Assembly: GCF_000226095.1 (NCBI RefSeq)
Contig: NC_016474.1
Coordinates: 1,984,001-2,048,000 of the forward strand
Length of the DNA stretch: 64,000 bases
Direction of reading: 5' to 3'
From: Thermothelomyces thermophilus ATCC 42464
Taxonomy: Eukaryota > Ascomycota > Sordariomycetes > Sordariales > Chaetomiaceae
The notes beneath the pieces were generated by a model. That model was not told the DNA's origin. It ran no database searches and saw only the letters and a list, made by a program, of their open reading frames with translations. A program made the translations under genes and the position numbers. Positions 11,009 through 20,424 of this stretch are shown here, one piece after another (position 1 is the first letter of the stretch; the number at the start of each line of letters is the position of its first letter).

Positions 11009-12463
11009 ATGGAGTCGCCTCGCTCACCCAAGAGGAGGCGCATCCTCGCCTCGATCAACCCGCCAGAGCCCAGGACCGAGGACGGCGCGCCAAAAGTTGC
11101 CAAGCGCGATTGCACCATGGCCCGCGCCGGTTCTACCCCTCTGCCGGACGAGTCCCGCGCAAAGGTGGACGAGACAGGCAACAGCCCACCGGAGCTGCGG
11201 GACGACGGCGCGCACTTGCCCAGGCCGACAAAGCTCCGTTTCAAGTCCAAAGCGTCCAGATCGCGACGGCGCGAGGAGCAGCAGCAGGAGGAGGATGATG
11301 ACTACGACGATGAGGACGCCGACGAAGACCACGACAACCACCACCACCACCACCACCGCAGCGATCATCACCACCGCAGCGATCATCATCACCATCATCA
11401 TCGGCACCGACACCGGCCCCGGTCACGAACCCGGTCTCGAGCTCGCGATAGAGAAAGAAGAGACAGGCACGAGGACAGGGACGACCGCAGCAGGGCACAT
11501 GGCGACGACTACGAGGATGACAACCACACGAGGGAAGAGAGACGAGAACAACAACAACAACACCACCACCACCACCACCACCACGGGCGCCAGCACCGGC
11601 GCCGGCGGCACCACCGCCACAAACACCGCTCCGCAGAGCGAGAACAAGAAGAAGACGACCCGTTCCAAGACCCCCCCCTGTCCCCCAACACGGCCTTCCG
11701 CGAGTCCCTCTTCGACGCCATGGCCGACGACGAGGGCGCCGCATACTGGGAGGCGGTCTACGGCCAGCCGATCCACATCTACGGCCCGCCGCCCGGGTCC
11801 GGGTCCGGGGGCGGGTCCGGAGGCGGCATGCTGGAGCGGATGACGGACGACGAGTACGCGGCGTACGTGCGGCGGAAGATGTGGGAGAAGACGCACGAGG
11901 GCCTGCTCGAGGCGCGGGCGCGGCGCGAGCGCGAGCGCCGCCGCGCCAGGGAGGAGGAGGAGGCCGCGCGGGCGGTCGAGCGCGAGATGGAGCGGTGCCT
12001 CCGCCGCGGCGAGGAGCGCCGCCGCCGGAGGGGGTGGCGCGGCCGGTGGGAGAGGTACCTGCGGCGGTGGAGGGAATGGGAGATGGGGAAGGAGGGGAAA
12101 GAGGAGGAAGGGGGCGGCGGAGGAGAAGGAGGAGAACAGTTCCCCGGGGCCAGGAGACCCGCCATCCCCTGCTGGCCGGTCGCCGTCACCGACGACGACG
12201 ACGCCGCCGACGCCGCCGAGGAAGGGGGGGAGATACGCGGGGAGGCGGTCCGGGAGTTCTTCGTCGAGGGCATCGGGCTCGACGAGGTCGGGGAGAGGGA
12301 GTTCGCCGCCAGGCTCAAGGAGGAGCGGGTGCGCTGGCATCCCGACAAGGTCCAGCAGCGGCTCGGCGGCCAGGTGGACGACAGGATCATGCGTAACGTG
12401 ACGGCGGTGTTTCAGGCGATCGACGCATTATGGAATGATACCCGGAAGCAGCACAGCGGATAA
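11009..12463 (+). CDS. NFKBIL1 (IkappaBL)-like nuclear protein with His tracts
   Basis: Single exon, 484 residues. The C-terminal segment (about residues 408-480) has FFVEGIG, LKEERVRWHPDK and a helix ending VFQAIDALWND, the pattern of fungal NF-kappa-B inhibitor-like 1 proteins; HPDK resembles the J-domain motif but no full J domain is present. Before it are a DPFQDPPLSP block and a long Arg/Glu-rich helix (about 295-355). Residues about 110-210 are a low-complexity stretch of His runs mixed with Arg/Asp/Ser, encoded by CAC/CAT repeats. The N-terminus (SPKRRRI) looks like a nuclear localisation signal. Human NFKBIL1 lies in nuclear speckles and affects alternative splicing; a similar role here is inference. 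No ankyrin repeats are seen, unlike the human protein. The next gene is convergent. Confidence 0.75.
   Translation: MESPRSPKRRRILASINPPEPRTEDGAPKVAKRDCTMARAGSTPLPDESRAKVDETGNSPPELRDDGAHLPRPTKLRFKSKASRSRRREEQQQEEDDDYDDEDADEDHDNHHHHHHRSDHHHRSDHHHHHHRHRHRPRSRTRSRARDRERRDRHEDRDDRSRAHGDDYEDDNHTREERREQQQQHHHHHHHHGRQHRRRRHHRHKHRSAEREQEEDDPFQDPPLSPNTAFRESLFDAMADDEGAAYWEAVYGQPIHIYGPPPGSGSGGGSGGGMLERMTDDEYAAYVRRKMWEKTHEGLLEARARRERERRRAREEEEAARAVEREMERCLRRGEERRRRRGWRGRWERYLRRWREWEMGKEGKEEEGGGGGEGGEQFPGARRPAIPCWPVAVTDDDDAADAAEEGGEIRGEAVREFFVEGIGLDEVGEREFAARLKEERVRWHPDKVQQRLGGQVDDRIMRNVTAVFQAIDALWNDTRKQHSG
11338..11584 (+). repeat. CAC/CAT and CAA trinucleotide repeats in the NFKBIL1-like gene
   Basis: Two imperfect trinucleotide blocks (about 11338-11402 and 11546-11584) encode runs of His with some Gln. 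Both are in frame, so length change would alter the protein without breaking the frame. Confidence 0.85.
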
Positions 12464-13493
12464 GGGCAAAACAATGGAGGGCGTCACACAGGTGTCTTTT
12501 GGAATAATCGCTAGAGGGGACAATTTACGGCGTTCAAGCGTCAAATGGTACGGTACGGTACATTTTCTTCCGAATCCGGCTACAAACTTTTTTGTACTGG
12601 TGTGAGAATATAGTTATATAGGGTAATGTAGTACTGCTATACTCAAACCTTGTGGACGCGAGCGTCTCGTTGTGTCTCGGAACCAGGGGACTGCAGATTC
12701 CCACCGACATCAGCTATCGAAAGAAGCGTGTATTATTCGTAGTGTTTCCGAGAGCTCCGAGCCCGAGGGGTTTTTTTTTTTTTTTTTTTACAAATCTGAA
12801 TGTACTCTCGAGGTTTCGTCAAGATGTAGAGAGGTATAGAAATCGGTCAGGGTAAAACCATAACATCTATCTAAGGTAACGTTTCGCGCAATCTCGGTCT
12901 CCGTCGAATTGGGCCCGGCCAATGTTGTTGGCATATCCGGCCATCGTCGACGTCAGCAGTCGTCATCACGGCCGGGGAGTTGGTCCGTTGGCGGGCGGAG
13001 TCTGCGACGAGCACGGGCAGTGCTCCCTTTGCACCCAGTACATGGCAGGAAACGAGGTCATCCAGATGCTGCTTGGACCAAGGTGTGGGCAGCAGCTGAT
13101 GAGCTGACGAGGCCGCCAACCATCCGTATTGTGCGGAGCCGATTACCGCCGTGTTTGGGAAGAGGCGACGATCAGGTAGGTCAACGAGCCGTTTCGAGAT
13201 GACGGGCTTTCTGTTCGCCCACGCGAGTGACATGGCGACTTACTACTACAAGACACTCATGAATGTGTTGGACAATCCATTTTGAAACAGTGCATATATT
13301 AAACCGAATTCCGAGCTCAACTTGGGGTTTCCCGCGTGATGGTGTCAACCCGCACACCCATCGTCTCGGGGGGGAAGAGAAAAAAAGGAATACACCTGTT
13401 ACAACACTTCCCCCTTCCGCCCTCCCTTCCCCTCCAGGGGGCAACACCACGATAGTAGTAGACATTATTACTACAAGAAGCAGCATGGCACAA
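12464..13493. other. Convergent 3' interval
   Basis: About 1 kb between two convergent genes. It holds an 18-nt-class poly(T) run near 12771-12789 and AT-rich sequence near 12595-12650, consistent with 3' UTRs and cleavage signals. No coding sequence is supportable. Confidence 0.55.
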
Positions 13494-14043
13494 TCACAGG
13501 TTGGCCAGGACGGCGGCGCCGCCAAACAGGGCGCCCATGCCCACGGCGGCGGTCTGCATCGGTCCGGCGTTGGTCGTCGTCACCGAGCTGGTCTCGGCGG
13601 CGGCGCTCGAGGTGACCGAGCTGACGGCGGAGCCGACGGAGCTGGTGAGACTCTCGATCCGGGAGCTGAGGGACGAGGCCGCCGACCCGGTGGCGGTAGC
13701 GAGCTCCGACGACAGGGACTCGATGGCGCTGCCGGCGCCGCTCGTGATCGAGCTGACGCGGGACGACGCCTCCGAGTTGATGGAGCTCAGGGCGGAGCTG
13801 ATGGAGCTCGAGAGGGACGATGCCGATGCCCCGCCAGAGGTGCTGGTGGCAGTGAGGGTGGTCTCAGTGACGGTGGTCTCAACACCAGTAAGGGTAGTGG
13901 TATCCTGGGCCTATAAGGGGGAAAAAGGGGGGTTGCGGTTAGCATCAACCCGAACTGGCGTGAACCGGGTTTGGATATCCGGGGGGGTCCGAACGTACCA
14001 GAGCCAGGGAGGCGAGGGCGAGGAAGAAAGCAGCGGAACGCAT
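13494..14043 (-). CDS. Small secreted Ser/Thr-rich protein, possibly GPI-anchored
   Basis: Two exons, 14043-13999 and 13910-13494, joined in phase 0 across an 88-nt intron (donor GTACGT, branch GCTAAC, acceptor TATAG), give 153 residues. Exon 1 encodes just the signal peptide core MRSAAFFLALASLAL, with probable cleavage at ALA-QD. The mature part is nearly all Ser, Thr, Ala, Val and Ile, with repeated SS-I/V-S spacing and charged residues at intervals (for example SSRIESLTSSVGSAVSS). It ends in a hydrophobic tail (GMGALFGGAAVLANL), as in GPI-anchored or surface proteins. There are no cysteines. I recognise no named family; a cell-wall or surface protein is inferred from architecture. A strong TATA box lies about 160 nt upstream of the start, which suggests high or inducible expression. 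Confidence 0.8.
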
Positions 14044-15279
14044 GTTGACGATGGGATTAGGGTCGGTGGAGTGTACTACTTGGGCGGGTGGTGTAACGAT
14101 AGACAGGCTGGATTCGACGGACCAGAGACGGGTATTCGGTCAGATAGATACAGCAACTGGAGACAAGTCGATGGCTGGGACCGGGCGACTGCGAAAGATG
14201 CTTATATAGCGCGCTCTCACGCTTCTAGGAGGACGCACAGCACACGGCTACGTAAGTCCAGAAATGGCAGGGCGCCCATCCTGCCCTTGTTCCGCACCCA
14301 AGTGCTCAGCCAGAACGGCCACGATCGGATATGCGGCCGGCCGGTCAACGTCACCCGAGGGGGCTTGTCCAAGTGAGAGGCTGTCTTTAGTGCTGCCGCA
14401 GCCTGTCACAGTTCGCAGCAGCGTTGCGTCGGAGGCCTTGACTTCGTATCGAGATACCCCGCGAATACCTTGCTTGCGGCTGGTTATGCGGGCAGGCTAG
14501 CCTTGTTCCCAGCCGTTCGATGGCATCATTGCGTGGAGCCGTTGGCTCTGAACTTGGAAAACGGGACATTCGCGCCGGCCCGGAGCGGAGAACTTCATTT
14601 ATCCGGTCCTTCCGGGGAAAGCCCATGGTGACCTGGAAGATGGTAAGCCACGACCAACCGCGGCAGGATGCTGTATGTACCACTTGTAATGGCTTCCGTG
14701 GATGTAGTGAACTGCGGAATCGCACGCTTACGGACCGTCCCTCCTCCCCCCCGCCCCCTCCCCACAAAAGCTACTCCTTTCCTAGACACACGGGCTTCTG
14801 GCGTGCCTAGGCCCAGTCGAATTATGAAGCCCGTTGCCTGGAATCGAGTCACAGAAAGAATAGATACCTGTCACAGTGGGTTGCTGTTGGGACAAGTCTG
14901 GAGTTGGTGTTGCTGTCGTCTGATGGAAATTCCACTTTTTACAGTGGAAGCAACACGTTTTGGAACCCACACACAGCATTTTCGCCACCTTGGTCAATCG
15001 GATGTCACTCCACTGGAGAGAGCCGCAGGCCGTGGTGACTGTGCGGATCCCGGCTGCTGTGGCATGATGTCATCACCAAGCCCGCTCGATGTATATGGCA
15101 TAATAATAATTTTTCTTGCTTCGTTTGCTCGCCACTCGTCTTCCGGTGCACCATGGTGGCCGCGTTGTCAAGAGTGTTGGGGAAAGGAGAGTTCGACTAG
15201 CCAGAGTGACAGGTGCAAATAGTTGGTTTAATACAATGAATGGTCCGTAGAGGGGACGCATCTGATGCTATGCGAAGCC
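14044..15279. other. Interval between the secreted protein gene and Sin1
   Basis: The first few hundred bases are the promoter of the secreted protein gene, including its TATA box. The rest should hold the 3' UTR of the Sin1 gene, which is also on the minus strand. No further gene is supportable. Confidence 0.55.
14201..14208 (-). promoter_or_regulatory. TATA box of the secreted protein gene
   Basis: TATATAAG on the minus strand lies 158 nt upstream of the ATG at 14043. Sequence, strand and distance all suit a fungal core promoter with a leader of roughly 100-130 nt. Confidence 0.65.
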
Positions 15280-17836
15280 TCAAACCTCTCGGTACGGTGA
15301 GATGCCCTTCTTGAGCTCGGCAACGATCTCTGCTGCGTACTCGGCACTGCTCGTTACGAAGTCATATCTCTTGCTCTCGGTCGATTTGTACACCACCAGC
15401 TGTTGTTCCCCTCCCTGTGAGCCAACCAGCCGAGGGTGTCCTGAGGGAGCTGCTGTTTGCACATACCTTGAAGTTTGTCGGGTGCTTACGCGAAACCTTG
15501 CAGCCCACCACGTTGCTGAAGTGGACCGTGGTTGATTTGCCATCCCCCTCGGCCAGCTTGCCGCCCGATGCAGGCATGATGTGCACATACTCGCCATCGA
15601 TAGCGAATAACTTTTCCGACAGCAGCCGCATCGGCTGCTTCCGCCAGACCGTGTACTTTTTGTAGTTGGTCGCCACCCCGAGCTCTTCCTGCTTCGCTAC
15701 CTCCTTCGCCAGCGGGTGCGTCCCCATGAGCTTCGGCTTCTTGCCCTTGGTCCAGCTGGAGTTGTCGCTGAACAGGTGCGGCCTGGGCGAAGAGCTGCTC
15801 AGGGACCCGGTCATCAGAGGGCCGTCGGTGGCGAAGCGGCGCCTGTAGAGATCCAAGTCGGTGACGTTGCCCAGTGAGGCGACCGTCCGGTCGAGTAGGA
15901 CGACCGTCCCGGAGTTCGGAAGCTTCAAGACGTGGTTGGCCTTGTCCAGCTGCCGCTTCCGGCAGGCAATGTCGAGAACCTCGGCCAGCCAAGTGTCGGT
16001 GCTCACATCGAGCGTGATCATCTGCCCCGGGGCAACGTCGGATGAATGGATGTGGATCCGCAACAGCCTCTTCTCCCCGCGCGAGGACACGTTCGTCGGC
16101 TGGGTCGACTGCGGAACATCGGCAAACATTGTCGTGTTCGCGCGGTAGGCCGTGTCGAGGAGCGGGTTCTCTCGGGGCCGGTCCGGAGGTGGATGCATTC
16201 CAGCGTCCGGTCTTGGGGTGTTCCGGGGCGTCAGATCCTTGTCCTCCTCCTCCTCGCCGGCTTCCTCTTGCTCAAACTGCGGCGTGCTGCGCTTGTTCTC
16301 CTCAAACTCCTCAGGCGAGGCCGGCACCAGCCCGAAGATGTCGTAGACCCGCGAGTTTGAGCGGGCCCGGTTGGCCTTGTTGTTAGCTGTGGTAAACGAC
16401 GTGAGCGGCTTCTTGCGTTCGAGGGGCGGGAAGTCATCATCGATCTCGCCGTCTTCCTCGACCATGCGTAGGGTCCACCAGTTGACATTCAGCTTATCGC
16501 TGGGGAGCGGCGGTTCCCGCTTCTCCTCGTTATAACGCCAGAGGCTCAGGCCGATGAGGTCGGCAACCGTGACGGGCCTGTCGCCGCCCTCCCCTTGATG
16601 TACGGTTCGCCGGATCAGCACTTCAAAGGGGCGCGAAGGCGCGTTGGAGAAAGGCGCGTAGATCCGGAGCATGATGGGATTCGGGTCGCCCTGGCCCGAG
16701 AGCGAGGCAAAGCTGTCGAAGGGGAGTGCTGGTTTCGTCTTCTTTGCCTTCAGCGCGGCCGAGAGCAAGCTCTTGGGTTGCACCATGCTCAACGGCCGGA
16801 TGGTGCTCATGGGCCGCGGCGGCGGCAGCTCTCCGACGGGAATATGCAGAGGAGCAGGCATGGCCGACTTTCGTATCGTAGACCTTCGTGTGAACTCCCG
16901 GGGCGGTGTGCCGACCACTTGGTGTCTTGGGGACGTGTTTAATGGATTCTTGACGGCATCCAGGATCGATGCCGAGTCAATGCTTTCTATCAGCGCCGAC
17001 GACATGTCTGACGCATCCGAATCGTCATCTTCCTCTTCGAGAAGGTCGCTCTTCCGGCGCTCCGCGACCTCGGCAGGCTCCGTGTTCGACTTGACGCTTA
17101 GCTTTGCGGCACGGGCGGCGGCGGCCCGCGCGGCCTCCCTGTGCTTGTGGTAGGCCGAGGCGTCAAACTCATTTTCCGACGACACCTCGCTGCTCGTAAC
17201 GGTATCGCGCCGTGCTCTCTCCTTGACGGCCTCGAGGGCCGACTGCGACCCTCTCCTAGCGGCCGGACGGGGTGAAGACGCGCTGGTCGTTTGGCGTAGG
17301 TTGGATGACTGAATCGGCGAGGACCCGGCGCGATGCCTCACGGGCATCTTGGCAAACTTGATCTGCTGCGCGCCGCGCTGTTCAGGCTCCTCATCGCTCT
17401 CGTCGCTGAGCTCGCTGCTATCATCCTCCTCCATGTGTTCCCGGCGCCGGCGCCGCTTCGTTGCCATGCCGGGACCGACGGTCTCGGCCACACTACCGGA
17501 GAACATGCCGCCCTCTTCCCCTTCATCTTCGAGGGTCAGCCCTGCGCGCCGGGGAGCCTGAAAGTACTCCGAGGCGACTGCCGTTGGGATAGGTGGGGAA
17601 TGAGTCCGCTTGATGAGGCCCGGGTTGGGTCGCCACCCGGCAGCCTTGAACGGGGCCGAGTTGAGAAAGCCCTCATTGAGGTTGAACAGACGTTCGCCGA
17701 CACCGTCGGCGACATCACTCAGATAGCTCGTCCGCAGTTGGTACAGGACCAGGCTAGAGATGGTCAGCACTTCGTAGTTTCGCATAGAAAGGGGCACAGG
17801 GCGCTGTACATACTCCTCAAGTTGGATCACCGACAT
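15280..17836 (-). CDS. sin1: TORC2 subunit Sin1/AVO1
   Basis: Two exons, 17836-15467 and 15414-15280, joined in phase 0 over a 52-nt intron, give 834 residues. The order fits Sin1 proteins: a conserved N-terminus, a long acidic/Ser-rich linker (about 100-330), a CRIM region (about 340-500, with WWTLRMVEEDGEIDDDFPPL and YDIFGLVPAS), a Ras-binding-like domain (about 590-665) and a C-terminal PH domain (about 722-832). The intron lies inside the PH domain; without it the last strands and helix (VVYKSTESKRYDF, YAAEIVAELKKG) would be lost. In the family, CRIM recruits AGC kinase substrates to TORC2 and the PH domain binds plasma-membrane phosphoinositides. It shares an 876-bp divergent promoter with the PRCC-like gene. 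Confidence 0.9.
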
Positions 17837-18712
17837 GCTGCCCCCTTACGCCTGTCAAGCGGGAGCGCAATATCGCGCAGATAGAATTAGTAGCCGTTGC
17901 AAATGGTGGTTGTTGTGGAATGGAAGGGTGAGTAAAGTGCTCTGTCTGCAGCTTGAAAATGCCAGCAACCGCCTGAACTAGCGAAGTCGATCTGCGGCCG
18001 ATGTTGAGCTCAGGGATCATCCGATTGAAGGCGCAAAGGCAAGGGAACGAAGCTGAACGAAGCTGAACTCGCTGTCACGGTCGCGGACAAAGATGTAGAG
18101 AGCTCTGTTTCATGTGGTCAACTGATGTGGATGGGCTGATCAATCAGCAAGACATCCCAAAGTTGAACTAAACATAACAAACCCCACGATTACCGTCTCG
18201 TGTGAAAGTGCAGGTCAACCGAGAGGGAAGCGGCGCTGGTGTGGGGTCTCGGGATGAATTCCCGCCACTCCTGTTGTTTGAAATTAGAGAGCCGGGCAAG
18301 AGCAAGCGGAACCAGATTGTACAACAGTATCAACCGAGTACTGTGCTTGGGAAAAACTATGAACGTCAACGAAACGAGATACAAAGCATTAGAAACCATG
18401 CGATACAAAACTATCATGTATACAACGTTAGTGTTCAAGAATTTTGTTACTACTTTATGTCCCCATTCTAGGGATATCATTTTGCAGCATGAGCATCATC
18501 GGTACGTGGGGAGTACTTTTCCCTCTGAACGCGGCGTTCCTATTGATAAGCCCCATCAAGCTGTATCTTGACCTGCGAATCCCTGCTGCATCGCGCTCTC
18601 TATCATGACTTTAGCACCTGCCCATTTCCGCACGCATCTCATTTCGCTCCTTGCTACAGCCGGTTGAATTCATCACGACACCTTTCAATACTACTTGTGA
18701 ACGATTACAATC
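17837..18712. promoter_or_regulatory. Divergent promoter of Sin1 and the PRCC-like gene
   Basis: This 876 bp lies between two start codons pointing apart. It is less GC-rich than the genes (notably 18340-18480). I see no clear TATA box or copies of the dispersed motifs. Short open frames across 18200-18480 have no recognisable features. Confidence 0.5.
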
Positions 18713-19996
18713 ATGGGCCTGGTCGACTACTCCGACTCGGAATCCGAGACCGAGACGGTGCAGCAGAAACCTACTCCGACCTTTGCTGCGCCCCCGACGA
18801 AGAAACCCTTCCAGAAACTCCTCGACCGTTCGTCTGGCACCGGCAAGATTGTCGTCAACTTGCCAGCTGCGGGCGCTGCCACCGACGCTGATGCCGACGA
18901 TGATCAGCCTCCAGCGAAGCGCGCAAAGGTCACCGGCGGCAGCAGATTCAGCAGCCTCGGCTCATTTCTCCCACCTCCCAAGAAGACCGGCGCAACTGCT
19001 GCGCCGAAGAAAACAGGTTCAGCGCCCGCCCCCGGTGTGCATCTGCGGACAGGTGCCGAGCCAGCATTTGTCAGGGGCGGCGGTGAAGAAGAAGGAACGG
19101 TCGAGCTCGATGGAGACGGGGCCGCGCCCTCTGGGGTAAACGTAAACGTACCTGCAACGAATTCGAAAGCTCAGCCCGGCCCGTCAATACCCGAGGGTCA
19201 AAAACCAGAAGAGGAGGTAAAGCTCGTTGGCAAACCGCTCATGTTCAAGCCTCTCTCGGTCGCCAGGAAGAAGGCGCCGGCCAAGAACAAGAAGAAAGAT
19301 GCGGCTGCTGCTGGAGCTAGCCCATCACCAGGCGGAGCGGCAGCCCCTTCCAACGGCCCTACGACGAGTACACCAGCTGCAACGTCAAACACAGCGCCCC
19401 CACAGAAGAAGAAGATCTCTCTCTTCTCAATAGGCGACGACGATGACGAATCCGCGTCTGCCGCGCCCACCACAACCGACTCCACGGGTACTTACGAACC
19501 TCTCTTCACCTCAGCCGAAAACGGAGGTGAAGGTGAAGAAGATCCCGAAAGCGACGTAACCGCCGCTTACCCAACCTACCAACACCACCACTACCAACAA
19601 CAACAACAACAACGACAACGACAACCGCCGCCCCAGCAACCAGCACAGGACGACGCCCTCTCGTCACTAGCCTCCAGCCTATCCCCCGCAGCGCGGCGCG
19701 AGCTCTTTGGCCGCTCCTCCTTCTCCTCCTCCTCCAACAACAACAACAACCACCACCACAACAACGCAAAGGTGATCAGCTTCGACATGGAGCGCGAGTA
19801 CGCGCACAACGAGGAGCTGCGGCAGTCGGGCGCGGGCGCCCAGCTGGCGTACAATCCGGTCCGGTCCATCGCGCCCGGCAAGCACAACCTCCGGCAGGTG
19901 GTCAACATGGCGCAGAGCAACCGGGAGGCGCTCGAGGAGAGCTTCGCGCGGGCCAAGGCGAACCAGAGGGACGCGGCGGGGCGGTACGGGTGGTGA
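18713..19996 (+). CDS. PRCC-like nuclear protein (MAD2B-interacting domain family)
   Basis: Single exon, 427 residues. The start MGLVDYSDSESE is the usual opening of this fungal family. The N-terminal half alternates Lys/Pro motifs with acidic parts (LLDRSSGTGKIVVNLP; GSRFSSLGSFLPPPKK; PLMFKPLSVARKK; ISLFSIGDDDDE). A Gln/His tract (about 290-305) and an Asn run (about 340-346) are low complexity. The C-terminal block (about 355-427: YNPVRSIAPGKHNLRQVVNM and a following helix) is the most conserved part of PRCC. Human PRCC is nuclear, found with splicing factors, and brings MAD2B to the nucleus; whether the fungal protein does either is unknown. ATG context and the divergent promoter support the start. 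It converges on the next gene with 428 bp between stops. Confidence 0.8.
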   Translation: MGLVDYSDSESETETVQQKPTPTFAAPPTKKPFQKLLDRSSGTGKIVVNLPAAGAATDADADDDQPPAKRAKVTGGSRFSSLGSFLPPPKKTGATAAPKKTGSAPAPGVHLRTGAEPAFVRGGGEEEGTVELDGDGAAPSGVNVNVPATNSKAQPGPSIPEGQKPEEEVKLVGKPLMFKPLSVARKKAPAKNKKKDAAAAGASPSPGGAAAPSNGPTTSTPAATSNTAPPQKKKISLFSIGDDDDESASAAPTTTDSTGTYEPLFTSAENGGEGEEDPESDVTAAYPTYQHHHYQQQQQQRQRQPPPQQPAQDDALSSLASSLSPAARRELFGRSSFSSSSNNNNNHHHNNAKVISFDMEREYAHNEELRQSGAGAQLAYNPVRSIAPGKHNLRQVVNMAQSNREALEESFARAKANQRDAAGRYGW

Positions 19997-20424
19997 GATT
20001 CTTACTGTTCTCCCACCTTTCCAATTTCTACAGAACGAGCTCTTGTTTGTGACGAGGAGTTTGTACAAGGGGGCATGGGAGGATCCCGAATCGGGCCGGT
20101 CCCGAAAAAAAGACGAAGGAGTTTTTGGGGTTGGGGGTGGGTGAGGGAGAGGGTTTTCAAAATGGATACCTAATGTTGGATGCCAATCTTGGACGGATGG
20201 AGTTTGTATCTGTTGTTTCGATATTGTGCGCCGCTTTTGACGCAAACGCAATCCTCCAATGACGCAAAGGTCTGGACATATATACGATAGCGATGTGCTC
20301 TAATATTAAGATATACACTCAAGAAGGTGCCCTTCTCCCCCCCACCCCATCCCCTTCCCACCTTTCTCTTCTTGCCTCAGTCTGACACAAAGGTAACCCG
20401 GTCCAAAAAGGGAACAAAAGCTAG
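19997..20424. other. Convergent 3' interval
   Basis: 428 bp between stop codons of two convergent genes. It contains AT-rich sequence near 20270-20310 but nothing that I can name beyond likely overlapping 3' UTRs. Confidence 0.55.

Noticed and set aside
11097-12396. Long open frames on other frames and the opposite strand of the NFKBIL1-like gene
   Set aside because: GC-rich triplet repeats keep all six frames open; only the annotated frame has the conserved C-terminal block.
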